Assembly (NCBI RefSeq): GCF_002288305.1 | Contig: NZ_CP016779.1 | Coordinates: forward strand, 868,001 to 932,000 | Reading direction: 5' to 3' | DNA: 64,000 bases | Origin: Candidatus Nanopelagicus abundans | Lineage (GTDB): Bacteria; Actinomycetota; Actinomycetes; Nanopelagicales; Nanopelagicaceae | In this document: one piece after another, positions 48,457 to 58,661 of the stretch | Position numbering within the stretch: position 1 is the stretch's first letter | How the letters are laid out: each line of letters opens with the position of its first letter | Notes under the pieces: model-generated | The model's input: the letters and a program-made list of their open reading frames with translations, nothing else | What the model was told of the DNA's origin: nothing | Databases searched by the model: none | Position numbers and translations under genes: made by a program

Positions 48457-48469
48457 GGTGAAGGTTAGG

Positions 48470-48481
48470 TAAAGTTAGCGA
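48470..48481 (+). promoter_or_regulatory. -10 element TAAAGT for the pnt operon
   Basis: TAAAGT at 48470-48475 is followed by 6 bases and the ATG at 48482. Confidence 0.5.
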
Positions 48482-49606
48482 ATGCGTATTGCCGTTCCAA
48501 GAGAAATTAAATCAGGTGAAAAACGTGTGGCGTTAGTCCCTGACATTATTTCCAAACTCACAAAAGCAGGTCTTGAAGTTGTTATTGAATCTGGCGCAGG
48601 AGTTGCTGCGCAATATTCAGATAAACAATTTAGTGATGCTGGTGCTCAGGTTAAATCAACTGATGTAATAGCAGATGCTGATGTAGTTCTATCTGTTCAG
48701 CCTTTAAATCCTGCGCAGATGAAAGCACTAAAAAAAGGTGCAATTACAATCTCTTTTTTATCCCCAACAGGCTCTGCTGATTCAATTGAGGCTGCCATTT
48801 CTGCCGGGGTTACTGCGATTTCACTTGAGATGGTGCCAAGAATTTCTAGAGCGCAATCAATGGATGCCCTTACCTCACAAGCATTATGTGCTGGCTATAA
48901 AGCATCTTTAGTTGCCGCTGAGTTATCACCAAAGTTTTTCCCACTACTTATGACTGCAGCTGGCACCATTACTCCAGCAAAAGTAGTTGTATTAGGAGCA
49001 GGAGTTGCAGGACTACAAGCAATTGCTACGGCTAAAAGATTAGGCGCAGTTGTATCAGCCTATGATGTTAGACCAGCCTCAGCTGATGAGGTTAAATCAA
49101 TGGGTGCAAAATTTATTACTTTAGAACTTGAAGCATTAGAAGGTGCTGGTGGTTACGCCAGAGAAATGACTGAAGAGCGTGCTAATAAACAAAGGGAATT
49201 ACTTACTCCTTATATTTCAGCAGCTGATGTTTTAATTACAACTGCAGCTGTACCAGGGCGAACTGCGCCACGATTAGTAACAGCTGCGATGATTTCTCAT
49301 ATGGCTCCTGGTTCAGTTGTAGTTGATTTAGCTGCCGAAAGTGGTGGAAACGTGGAAGGCTCAGTTGCTGGTGAAATTATTACTACCAGTGCTGGGGTAA
49401 GGATCTGGGGCGCAAAAGATGTGCCAAGCCAACTAGCATTTCATGCTTCAATGTTGTTTTCACGAAATGTAGTAAACCTTCTTCTGCTTATGACTAAATC
49501 AGTGGACGGTAAACCAACTGGTGTAATTGAACCTGATTTTTCAGATGAGATTATTGATTCTGCAACTCTGACGCATAACGGATTAAAAAGAGAGAAGGGT
49601 AAGTAA
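48482..49606 (+). CDS. pntAA: NAD(P) transhydrogenase alpha subunit, NAD(H)-binding part
   Basis: This is domain I of the proton-translocating transhydrogenase, 374 residues. It starts MRIAVPREIKSGEKRVALVP and has the NAD(H) fold VLGAGVAGLQAIATAKRLGA with YDVRPAS and the mobile-loop region following. It is encoded apart from the membrane part (split alpha, as in Rhodospirillum). It is coupled to pntAB by a 1-base overlap. Confidence 0.95.
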   Translation: MRIAVPREIKSGEKRVALVPDIISKLTKAGLEVVIESGAGVAAQYSDKQFSDAGAQVKSTDVIADADVVLSVQPLNPAQMKALKKGAITISFLSPTGSADSIEAAISAGVTAISLEMVPRISRAQSMDALTSQALCAGYKASLVAAELSPKFFPLLMTAAGTITPAKVVVLGAGVAGLQAIATAKRLGAVVSAYDVRPASADEVKSMGAKFITLELEALEGAGGYAREMTEERANKQRELLTPYISAADVLITTAAVPGRTAPRLVTAAMISHMAPGSVVVDLAAESGGNVEGSVAGEIITTSAGVRIWGAKDVPSQLAFHASMLFSRNVVNLLLLMTKSVDGKPTGVIEPDFSDEIIDSATLTHNGLKREKGK

Positions 49607-49932
49607 TGGCCTCTGAATTAATGAGCAATGAAATTGCATTACTTGCAATCTTTTTATTATCTGTCTTCGTTGGATTTGAAGTAGTTTCAAAGGTATCAAC
49701 AACCTTGCATACCCCACTTATGAGTGGTGCTAATGCAATTCATGGAGTTATTTTAGTTGGCGCGATTGTGGTGGCAGATCACGCAAAGACAAATCTTGAA
49801 TTAGGACTAGCCCTGGCAGCCGTTATTCTGGCAACAATTAACATGGTGGGCGGCTTTGTTGTAACTGATCGAATGCTGCAAATGTTTAAAGGAAAGCCAA
49901 AGTCTAAGAAAGATTCAGGTGAAGGCAAATGA
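49606..49932 (+). CDS. pntAB: NAD(P) transhydrogenase alpha subunit, membrane part
   Basis: The 108-residue protein has three membrane helices (about 8-27, 45-60, 68-92) with TPLMSGANAIHGVILVGA, a segment typical of the alpha2 membrane domain. It completes the proton channel with PntB. It overlaps pntAA by 1 base and pntB by 4. Confidence 0.93.
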   Translation: MASELMSNEIALLAIFLLSVFVGFEVVSKVSTTLHTPLMSGANAIHGVILVGAIVVADHAKTNLELGLALAAVILATINMVGGFVVTDRMLQMFKGKPKSKKDSGEGK

Positions 49933-51314
49933 GCCGTAACCTCTATGACTTAATTGGCCTAGCAGCTGGTATCTGTTTCATTTTAGCTTTAAAAGGTTTG
50001 TCCTCACCAAAATCAGCGCGCAGGGGAAATCTAATTGGCGCAGTTGGCGCAACTGTTGCAACAGTAATTGTTTTCTTTTACGCCAATGAAGGTAAAGCAT
50101 TAAATAATCAAACCTTAATTTTGGCTGCAATTGCTTTTGGTACCTTAGTCGGCGTTCCAGCTGCGCGTAAGGTGCAGATGACTCAGATGCCACAACTAGT
50201 AGCACTCTTTAATGGTGTTGGTGGTGGAGCAGCTGCTTTAGTAGCAATTGTTGAGTACTTAAAACTTGGAGATACAGCATCTACAGCAGTTGTTATAGCA
50301 ACAGTATTTACCGTAATTGTGGGATGTGTATCTTTTTCTGGCTCAATTGTTACCTTCTTAAAATTACAAGAAATAATGACAACACGGCCAGTTATATTTC
50401 CACTGGGCCGACAAATAATCGCGCTAACCTTAATTGGCGTATTGGTAAGTGGTGGTTGGGTTATCTCAGCCGGTGGCACTACTCCACTATTAGTAAATGG
50501 CTTACTTTCATTATTATTTGGTGTTCTCTTTGTATTACCTGTAGGTGGAGCAGATGTTCCTATTGTTATCTCACTACTTAATGCATTTACTGGTTTAACA
50601 GTTGCCGCCTCTGGTTATGTTCTACAAACTACATTGTTGATTGTTGCTGGAACATTAGTTGGTGCCTCAGGCACAATTCTTACCAGATTAATGGCAGATG
50701 CCATGGGTAGATCTTTATTTGGAACTTTATTTGGCGCCTTTACCGCTAAAGCTCAAGCTAGTGTTGGTGAAACGGAAGCTCGCCCAATTAAATCTGGCTC
50801 ACCTGATGATGTAGCAATACTTCTTAATTACGCCCAACGTGTTGTAATTGTGCCCGGTTTTGGATTAGCAGTTGCTCAAGCACAGCAAACGGTAAGAGAG
50901 TTAGCAGATTTATTAGCATCAAAAGGTGTTGAAGTTGCTTATGGAATTCACCCAGTTGCAGGTCGTATGCCAGGGCATATGAATGTTTTACTTGCCGAAG
51001 CAAATGTTCCATATGAACAATTAGTTGAGATGGAAGAGATTAATCCAACCTTTCCGCAAACAGATGTGGTCTTAGTTGTTGGCGCAAATGATGTAGTTAA
51101 TCCTGCAGCAAAAACTACTCCTGGATGCCCGATTTATGGAATGCCGATTTTAGATGTTGCGCTAGCTGGAAATGTAATCTTCTTAAAGCGTTCAATGCGA
51201 CCAGGCTTTGCTGGTATTGAAAATGAACTTTTATATGAGACAAAAACCACACTTTTATTTGGTGATGCAAAAGATTCACTAACAAAAGTAGTTAGTGCAT
51301 TAAAAGCTTTATAG
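49929..51314 (+). CDS. pntB: NAD(P) transhydrogenase beta subunit
   Basis: The 461-residue protein has an N-terminal membrane part (about nine helices, with FNGVGGGAAALVAI) and a C-terminal NADP(H)-binding domain III (VVIVPGFGLAVAQAQ, GRMPGHMNVLLAEA, VVGANDVVNPAA). With PntAA and PntAB it uses the proton gradient to move hydride from NADH to NADP+, giving NADPH. This ties biosynthesis to the same proton gradient as the rhodopsin. Confidence 0.95.
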   Translation: MSRNLYDLIGLAAGICFILALKGLSSPKSARRGNLIGAVGATVATVIVFFYANEGKALNNQTLILAAIAFGTLVGVPAARKVQMTQMPQLVALFNGVGGGAAALVAIVEYLKLGDTASTAVVIATVFTVIVGCVSFSGSIVTFLKLQEIMTTRPVIFPLGRQIIALTLIGVLVSGGWVISAGGTTPLLVNGLLSLLFGVLFVLPVGGADVPIVISLLNAFTGLTVAASGYVLQTTLLIVAGTLVGASGTILTRLMADAMGRSLFGTLFGAFTAKAQASVGETEARPIKSGSPDDVAILLNYAQRVVIVPGFGLAVAQAQQTVRELADLLASKGVEVAYGIHPVAGRMPGHMNVLLAEANVPYEQLVEMEEINPTFPQTDVVLVVGANDVVNPAAKTTPGCPIYGMPILDVALAGNVIFLKRSMRPGFAGIENELLYETKTTLLFGDAKDSLTKVVSALKAL

Positions 51315-51375
51315 GAATAAATAAGTACTAATAGATGTTATATAGTTAATCAACTCAAAAAATAATGGAGATAAT

Positions 51376-52431
51376 GTGCCAGCAATAACCGTTCGCGATA
51401 TCACTGTTCTGCCACGGGTTGTTGCTGATGCTAATTTGCGTCCACGCCGGGTCAAAAGTATTACCACCGCACCTCAAGGTCATGAGGGTGAAGGATTTCC
51501 AGTAAGGCGAGCATTTGCTGGTGTTGATTTAGCAGATTTAGATCCATTTATTCACTTAGATCAAATGGGTGAGGTTGAGTACGCACCAGGTGAACCAAAA
51601 GGAACTTCTTGGCACCCACATCGTGGATTTGAAACTGTAACTTACATAATCGATGGCATCTTTGATCATTATGACAACCATGGTGGTGGTGGAACTATTT
51701 CTGATGGTGACACACAATGGATGACAGCTGGTGCAGGCATATTACATATTGAAACTCCACCAGAACATTTAGTTGTTAGTGGTGGTTTATTTCATGGTTT
51801 TCAGCTTTGGGTAAATCTACCTGCTGCGAAAAAATGGTCACCGCCCGCCTATCAAAATTTGCATGCTTCAGATGTTGCACTTTTATCTTCAGGTGATGGT
51901 GGCGCTCTTCTTAGAGTTATAGCCGGTGAGGTTGCAGGATTTAATGGTCCTGGAACTACTCAAAGCCCAATCACATTAGTTCATGCAACACTGCAACCAG
52001 GTTCTCAATTGCGCTTGCCATGGAATCCTGCATATAACGCACTTGCTTATGTGTTAAATGGCTTTGGAACTGTTGGAGATGAGAAACATCCAATTAAAAC
52101 TGGCCAACTAGTTACCTACCGCGATGGTGATCTAATTGTTATTTCAGCAGATCTAAACCAAGAGTCTCGTGCACCAAGCATGGATGTATTAATTTTGGGC
52201 GGATTACCAATTAAAGAACCAGTGGCTTGGATGGGTCCATTTGTTATGAATACAAAAGCAGAAGTGTTAAAAGCATTTGATGATTTTCAAAAGGGTGTAT
52301 TAGGTATTGTGCCACCTGATTGGAATAAGGCTAATCGTCCATTAAGTAGAGATGGTATTGGTTATAAACTAGGCTCAGATATTAAGGGTGTACATGGAAC
52401 CCCTGATGAGCTTCAAGAAACTAATAATTAA
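51376..52431 (+). CDS. Pirin family protein
   Basis: The 351-residue bicupin has the pirin metal site HPHRGFETVTYII...HYDNHGGGG and DTQWMTAGAGILHIE (three His and one Glu). Bacterial pirins include quercetin dioxygenases and redox-responsive regulators; which applies here is open. It starts at a GTG with a TGGAG ribosome site and follows pntB by 61 bases, so it could be co-transcribed. Its end overlaps ribH (convergent) by 11 bases. Confidence 0.88.
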   Translation: MPAITVRDITVLPRVVADANLRPRRVKSITTAPQGHEGEGFPVRRAFAGVDLADLDPFIHLDQMGEVEYAPGEPKGTSWHPHRGFETVTYIIDGIFDHYDNHGGGGTISDGDTQWMTAGAGILHIETPPEHLVVSGGLFHGFQLWVNLPAAKKWSPPAYQNLHASDVALLSSGDGGALLRVIAGEVAGFNGPGTTQSPITLVHATLQPGSQLRLPWNPAYNALAYVLNGFGTVGDEKHPIKTGQLVTYRDGDLIVISADLNQESRAPSMDVLILGGLPIKEPVAWMGPFVMNTKAEVLKAFDDFQKGVLGIVPPDWNKANRPLSRDGIGYKLGSDIKGVHGTPDELQETNN

Positions 52432-52879
52432 GCGCTGAGTTAATTGCTGCAATTGCAGCATCGAAACCTTTATCCTCTTTACTATCAGTAAATCCAGCAC
52501 GATCTCTAGCTTGTTTTAGGGTATTACACATCAAAACTCCAAAGCCAATCGGTTTACCTCGCGATAGTGAAACTTGCATGATGCCATTTGTGACACCCTC
52601 GCAAATGTAATCAAAATGTGGCGTATCCCCTTTTAATACCAGACCGAGCACAACAACAACATCAACTCCGGAATCAAATAGTTTTTGTGCCGCAAGTGGT
52701 AATTCGAACGAACCTGAAACCTCATGATAAGTAACCTTTTTAACTTTATTTGCCACCAAAGCTCTTTTTGCTCCATCAATTAGAGCGCTGCAAATTTCAG
52801 GATGCCAACTAGCGCTAACTACTGCAACTTTTAACTTAGACGCATCTAGTGGTTTTTGTTTAGGTGACTTACCAGCCAT
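52421..52879 (-). CDS. ribH: 6,7-dimethyl-8-ribityllumazine synthase
   Basis: It condenses the pyrimidine diamine and dihydroxybutanone phosphate. The 152-residue protein has SASWHPEI, SGSFELPLAAQ, VLGLVLKGDTPHFDYI (catalytic His) and GFGVLMCNTLKQARDR. It is the last gene of ribD-ribE-ribBA-ribH and overlaps ribBA by 1 base. Confidence 0.96.
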   Translation of the reverse strand: MAGKSPKQKPLDASKLKVAVVSASWHPEICSALIDGAKRALVANKVKKVTYHEVSGSFELPLAAQKLFDSGVDVVVVLGLVLKGDTPHFDYICEGVTNGIMQVSLSRGKPIGFGVLMCNTLKQARDRAGFTDSKEDKGFDAAIAAINSALNY

Positions 52880-54084
52880 TAAATCTCTCCTAGCGTGTGA
52901 TGAAACATATTCTTTTTTGTTTGCAGATACTTCTTATTCAAAGGATTAACACTACCTCTGATTGGAGTTTGTTTAACACTTATCTCATTATTTGCCAGAG
53001 CTGAAACCTTATCTGGATTATTAGTTAGTAACTCAACACTTTCTATACCTAAATTTTTTAGTATCTCAACCGCATCTTCCCAATTTCGCATATCTGGTTC
53101 ATGCCCCAACATGACATTAGCTTCCACGGTATCTACGCCAGAATCTTGGAGTTTATAGGCACGAATTTTTTCTGCTAGTCCAATACCCCTACCTTCATGA
53201 CCGCGTAAATAAATTACCAATCCACTTCCAGCTTTTTCGATTTCTGCCATTGAAAGTTTTAGTTGCTCACCACAATCACAGCGCTTTGAAGCAAATACAT
53301 CTCCAGTTAAACATTCTGAATGAATTCTTACCAGTAACTTCTGCTTAGTTATTTCACCAAAAGATAAAATAGCATGGGTGTGACCCATAGAACCATGTGA
53401 ACTTGTGATTTTCCATTCTCCATTTGAAAGCGGCAATTGACTCCACTCAAAAGTTAATTTTTTACTTTCAGTATTTGTAATTTTCGGTAGCGGAACATTA
53501 ACTAAATCTGAGATGCTAACTATTGGTATTCCGTGATTCTCACTAAATGCTTTTAATTCAGCGCCCTTCATCATCGTGCCATCATCATTGACAAGTTCGG
53601 CAATTACTCCGACTAGCTGATGCCCTGTAAGCATAGAGAGCACAACAGCTGCCTCAGTATGGCCAAGTCTTGATTTCAGTAAGTTCTTATGGGCAACTAA
53701 TGGAAATATGTGGCCAGGTCTAATCAAATCAATACTCTTAGTTGTTGGTGAAGCCAAGGAAACAATTGTGCTTGCTCGTTCACTAGCACTAATTCCAGTC
53801 GTTAGTCCCACTTTATAGTCCACAGATACTGTAAAAGCAGTGGATTTCTTATCTTGATTATTTGCAACCATTTGCGGAAGTTGTAATTCTCGCGCCCTAT
53901 CTTCCGTAAGTGCTACACAAATAACCCCTGATGTATAGCGAATCATGAATGCAATTTTCTCCTGGTCAGCAAATTCAGCTGCCATTACTAAATCAGCCTC
54001 ATTTTCTCTGCCTTCATGATCTGTGACAATTACCATTTTACCTTCACGATAATCAGCTAATATTTGTGTTAAATCTTTAGACAT
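52879..54084 (-). CDS. ribBA: Bifunctional DHBP synthase / GTP cyclohydrolase II
   Basis: The 401-residue fusion has an N-terminal DHBP synthase domain (1-200: DHEGRENEADLVMAAEF, IRPGHIFPL, RLGHTEAAV) and a C-terminal GTP cyclohydrolase II domain (205-401: zinc cysteines in CLTGDVFASKRCDCGEQL, LRGHEGRGIGL). It supplies both precursors of riboflavin. It overlaps ribE by 8 bases. Confidence 0.96.
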   Translation of the reverse strand: MSKDLTQILADYREGKMVIVTDHEGRENEADLVMAAEFADQEKIAFMIRYTSGVICVALTEDRARELQLPQMVANNQDKKSTAFTVSVDYKVGLTTGISASERASTIVSLASPTTKSIDLIRPGHIFPLVAHKNLLKSRLGHTEAAVVLSMLTGHQLVGVIAELVNDDGTMMKGAELKAFSENHGIPIVSISDLVNVPLPKITNTESKKLTFEWSQLPLSNGEWKITSSHGSMGHTHAILSFGEITKQKLLVRIHSECLTGDVFASKRCDCGEQLKLSMAEIEKAGSGLVIYLRGHEGRGIGLAEKIRAYKLQDSGVDTVEANVMLGHEPDMRNWEDAVEILKNLGIESVELLTNNPDKVSALANNEISVKQTPIRGSVNPLNKKYLQTKKNMFHHTLGEI

Positions 54085-54679
54085 CTCTACTCTTACTCTG
54101 CATTAATCGTTCAACATGCTTAGCTAGTAGATCAACCTCAACATTTAGTACATCACCAATTTTCTTATCTGCAAAATTAGTTTTTTCAAGAGTTTTAGGT
54201 ATTAGCCAGACTGAAATTAAATCTTGGGCTACTTCTCCTACTGTTAGCGATACTCCGTCTAGGCATATCGACCCTTGGGCAACAATGTATTTAAGGAGGT
54301 CTGGTGAAACTTTTATTTGGATTTGAGTCCAATCCTTAGTAACAAGAGTTTTAGTTACAACAGCCACCGCATCTACATGGCCTTGTACGAAGTGCCCTCC
54401 AAATCTATCTGAAGCCAACATGGCTAATTCTAGGTTCACTAAATCGCTATTACTTAACTTACCAAGTGAGGTTAATTCCAGGGTTTTAATCATCACATCT
54501 GCTTCAAAACTAACAGTGTTTATTTTAGTTGCAGTAAGACATACGCCATTTACTGCAATTGAATCTCCAATATTTAGCTTACTTAGTACTTGGCCACAAG
54601 CAATCTCAATTTGTGCAAAATCCGTAAATCTAGTTATTTCTTTAACTTTTCCAACTTCTTGAATGATTCCTGTAAACAT
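54077..54679 (-). CDS. ribE: Riboflavin synthase alpha chain
   Basis: It dismutates two lumazines to riboflavin. The 200-residue protein has two lumazine-binding repeats: MFTGIIQEVGKV, VNGVCLTATK, GHFVQGHVDAVA, then LDGVSLTVGEV and NVEVDLLAKHVERL. It overlaps ribD by 1 base and ribBA by 8. Confidence 0.95.
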   Translation of the reverse strand: MFTGIIQEVGKVKEITRFTDFAQIEIACGQVLSKLNIGDSIAVNGVCLTATKINTVSFEADVMIKTLELTSLGKLSNSDLVNLELAMLASDRFGGHFVQGHVDAVAVVTKTLVTKDWTQIQIKVSPDLLKYIVAQGSICLDGVSLTVGEVAQDLISVWLIPKTLEKTNFADKKIGDVLNVEVDLLAKHVERLMQSKSRDV

Positions 54680-55668
54680 TATTTTCTACCAATCAACGTA
54701 ACGCGCAAATCATTTCCTATTTGAGTAAAACTGTGAATCTGATAGTCCATTCGCTCACTTAATGAAGAAATATCTAAATCACCAACAAAAGAACTTCCGC
54801 TACCTAAAATTGAAGGAGCAATGTAAGCCACTATCTCATCAATTAACCCAAGTTTTAGTAATGCAGTTGCTAACTTTGGGCCAGATTCAATTAAAACTTG
54901 ATTAATTTCAAGATCTGATAGCAGCTTAATTAGATCAGAGGTTTCATGACTTTTAAGAAAATGTGTAGGGGCAGACTCATCATTTAACTTATGACTGACA
55001 GGAATTTCACTCTTACCCATAACTATGCGAAGTGGTTGTCGGCTACCAGGATTGTGAGAATTTAAAGATGGATTATCAACTAGAGCGGTTCCAGTACCAA
55101 TTAAAACTGCATCTGCCTGGCTTCGTAACTTGGAAACCTCATCCCTTGATTCAGCACTAGTTATCCATTTTGAACTTCCGTCTAATGCTGCAATCTTGCC
55201 ATCTAATGTCATAGCAATTTTCCATGTGAAATACGGGCGCCCTATTTTAATCTTTTGTAGCCAATGTCTATTAGTAAATTCAACCTTCTCAGTTAAAACT
55301 CCACTAGTCACATTTAGCCCTGCTTCACGTAATTTTTTTGAACCGCCTTGTGCAACAGAATTAGGATCTGTTATGGAATAAATTACATTCTTAATGCCAG
55401 ATTTAATTATTAAATCTGAACAGGGCTCAGTTTTACCTTGATGATTACAAGGTTCTAAAGTAGTAAATAGAGTTGCGCCAGGTGGAATTACTTTTATCGA
55501 ATTTATTGCTTTAGATTCTGCATGTGCTCCACCGTTGTGAAATTCTTCGGCAATAACATTGTTATTTGAATCTATAATAATGCAACCAACTATTGGGTTT
55601 GGTGCTGTAAAGCCCAAGCCAAGTTTTGAAAGGTCATCGGCGCGCGACATAAGCGCTGACTGATCCAT
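54679..55668 (-). CDS. ribD: Riboflavin biosynthesis deaminase/reductase
   Basis: The 329-residue bifunctional enzyme has an N-terminal deaminase with zinc motif HAESKAI and CNHQGKTEPCSD, then a reductase domain (about 145-329, KIAMTLDGKIA, ADAVLIGTGTALVDNP). It is first gene of the rib operon. The ribosome site GGGGGG lies close to the ATG and the FMN riboswitch about 70 bases upstream, so translation is likely the controlled step. Confidence 0.94.
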   Translation of the reverse strand: MDQSALMSRADDLSKLGLGFTAPNPIVGCIIIDSNNNVIAEEFHNGGAHAESKAINSIKVIPPGATLFTTLEPCNHQGKTEPCSDLIIKSGIKNVIYSITDPNSVAQGGSKKLREAGLNVTSGVLTEKVEFTNRHWLQKIKIGRPYFTWKIAMTLDGKIAALDGSSKWITSAESRDEVSKLRSQADAVLIGTGTALVDNPSLNSHNPGSRQPLRIVMGKSEIPVSHKLNDESAPTHFLKSHETSDLIKLLSDLEINQVLIESGPKLATALLKLGLIDEIVAYIAPSILGSGSSFVGDLDISSLSERMDYQIHSFTQIGNDLRVTLIGRK

Positions 55669-55737
55669 TTAATCCCCCCAATAGATAATCGGGGTACGCA
55701 AAAGAAATGACGTAATGAAAGCACGCCACTTACATAC

Positions 55738-55862
55738 ATCTTCTCTCATCCGGACTTTAACCGTCGGTTCTGGAATTTCACCAAATCCACCGCTAACTGG
55801 ATGCCAGCGGGTCGCAGACTTTAACTGCCGGTTCGGAATTACACCGACCCCGAAAATGTAGG
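55738..55862 (-). promoter_or_regulatory. FMN riboswitch (RFN element)
   Basis: Read on the reverse strand, the conserved RFN blocks appear in order: ttttcggggtcggtg, gtaattccgaaccggcag, ttaaagtctgcgacc, a variable hairpin (atccagttagcggtggat), ggtgaaattccagaaccg and acggttaaagtccggatg. It lies upstream of ribD and should repress ribDEBAH when FMN is high. No clear T-run hairpin follows, and the GGGGGG ribosome site is nearby, so control of translation is inferred. Confidence 0.95.
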
Positions 55863-55923
55863 TTTAGTCTACCAATAGATTTTTGCCTTACAAATGCCAC
55901 TGAGCGTAGATTTAAACTAGTTA

Positions 55924-57261
<1,338 letters not shown>

Positions 57262-57383
57262 ACCTTTTGCCTTAAAACCCCGCTTGGTTTTATTCAAAAG
57301 TGTAAATAGTTTCTTCACTAATACACAATTCCTCTAATTTTGCCAAGACCCTCTGACCTAGTAATCACCGAATCAGATATTGG

Positions 57384-57395
57384 TAGTATTTAAAG
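57384..57395 (+). promoter_or_regulatory. -10 element TAGTAT before GTG start
   Basis: TAGTAT at 57384-57389 is followed by 6 bases and the GTG at 57396. It fixes a leaderless GTG start. Confidence 0.5.
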
Positions 57396-57770
57396 GTGAA
57401 ACTTAGAAGCGTATTTGCGACCGAAAATAGCAGAGTAAGAGCTATTTATTTATTACGCCTTGAATCCTTGATAATTTTAGGCCTGGTAATTTATCTTTTA
57501 GTGGCACCACTCATTTCTAAAGTTAATGCACCAGCAGCATTATCGGCTGAAATAATTTTTGGCTTACTAGCATCCATAGGACTTTGGGCATCTGCAAGTG
57601 GATTTAAACAAAAAAAATCATTTGGTAGAGCACCGGCTGTTTTAGCGAACCTAATTGCTTTAGGCGTCTCTTATTACATGATTACTGGAAAACTATTAAT
57701 AGTTGGAATACCACTGGCAATACTTGCAGCAATTACTTTAATTTCATCAGCGCTTGGCTATCGAGAGTAA
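57396..57770 (+). CDS. Four-helix membrane protein of unknown function
   Basis: The 124-residue protein has a basic start and four membrane helices (about 24-41, 47-69, 79-97, 101-120). No family is recognised; the small polytopic form is like many actinobacterial envelope proteins. It starts at GTG 57396, supported by the promoter hexamer just upstream. Its stop abuts that of the convergent SDR gene. Confidence 0.65.
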   Translation: MKLRSVFATENSRVRAIYLLRLESLIILGLVIYLLVAPLISKVNAPAALSAEIIFGLLASIGLWASASGFKQKKSFGRAPAVLANLIALGVSYYMITGKLLIVGIPLAILAAITLISSALGYRE

Positions 57771-58511
57771 TTACCAGTCAACTACTTGACGATCCTCCCA
57801 AAGTAATCCAGTTTTATCTTTCGCGGGATCAAACTCTCTAGTTGCTAACCAAATTGCAGTATCAGCACCTTCTTGCGCACTCCTTGGCGCGTCAGGGCCA
57901 CCCATATCTGTTCGACAATGATTTGGGCAGATCGCATCCACTAAAAATCCACGCGCACCCAGTCCGGTTTCATATGAAAGATTTTTAACAAAAGCATTAA
58001 CGCCAGCTTTGCTAATTCGATATGGCGCAAGACCGCCGTGTGTACCGGGCCCAGACATTCTGCCAAGACAAGCCGAGTAAACAATTACTCTTCCTTTACG
58101 CGCATCTGACATTGCTGGTGCTAGTTGATTAACTGCGGTAAAGACTGCATCTAAGTTAATTGATAATGTTCTGCGCCATTCTTCATCGGTGGTGCGAAGA
58201 GTTTTCGACATTTTCTCACTCATCACGCCATGAGCTAAAACTAAAATATCAAGAGTTTGAAAACCATTACTAGTTGCTTCTTCATTTATTTCAGTTAATA
58301 CTTGGCGAAACTTTTTACTATCCGCCACATCTACTGCGCGAAAATTACATCCTAGTTTTTCAGCACTTTGCTGGGCCCGCACTTCATCTTTACCAATTAT
58401 GTATACAGATATTCCGGCTGCAATTAAACCTTTAGCGGTTTCAAATCCAAGACCCCTAGATCCCCCAGTTACTATTGCCCACTTCTTTTCATCACTCATG
58501 GGCGCAACCAT
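57771..58511 (-). CDS. Short-chain dehydrogenase/reductase
   Basis: The 246-residue Rossmann protein has the cofactor motif TGGSRGLGFETAKGL, LAHGVM in the NAG position, the catalytic serine in YSACLGRMSG and Y-x3-K as YRISK. The loss of the usual NAG asparagine (here AHG) is a variation. It resembles carbonyl-reductase-type SDRs (NADPH). The substrate is unknown. A second possible ATG lies four codons in (58499). It is a single gene. Confidence 0.87.
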   Translation of the reverse strand: MVAPMSDEKKWAIVTGGSRGLGFETAKGLIAAGISVYIIGKDEVRAQQSAEKLGCNFRAVDVADSKKFRQVLTEINEEATSNGFQTLDILVLAHGVMSEKMSKTLRTTDEEWRRTLSINLDAVFTAVNQLAPAMSDARKGRVIVYSACLGRMSGPGTHGGLAPYRISKAGVNAFVKNLSYETGLGARGFLVDAICPNHCRTDMGGPDAPRSAQEGADTAIWLATREFDPAKDKTGLLWEDRQVVDW

Positions 58512-58661
58512 GCCGTTATTAGCCTTTACTTTCCAGCCTTTTAACTGTGCTGATGGCCACTTTCACTTACGATAGAGCCTACTTGTTTAGCCAAGCCGGT
58601 GTGGGAGTTAAGATTAACCTGTTGCAACAATCTTGATCAGATCAAAATTAGGGAGTTATAA

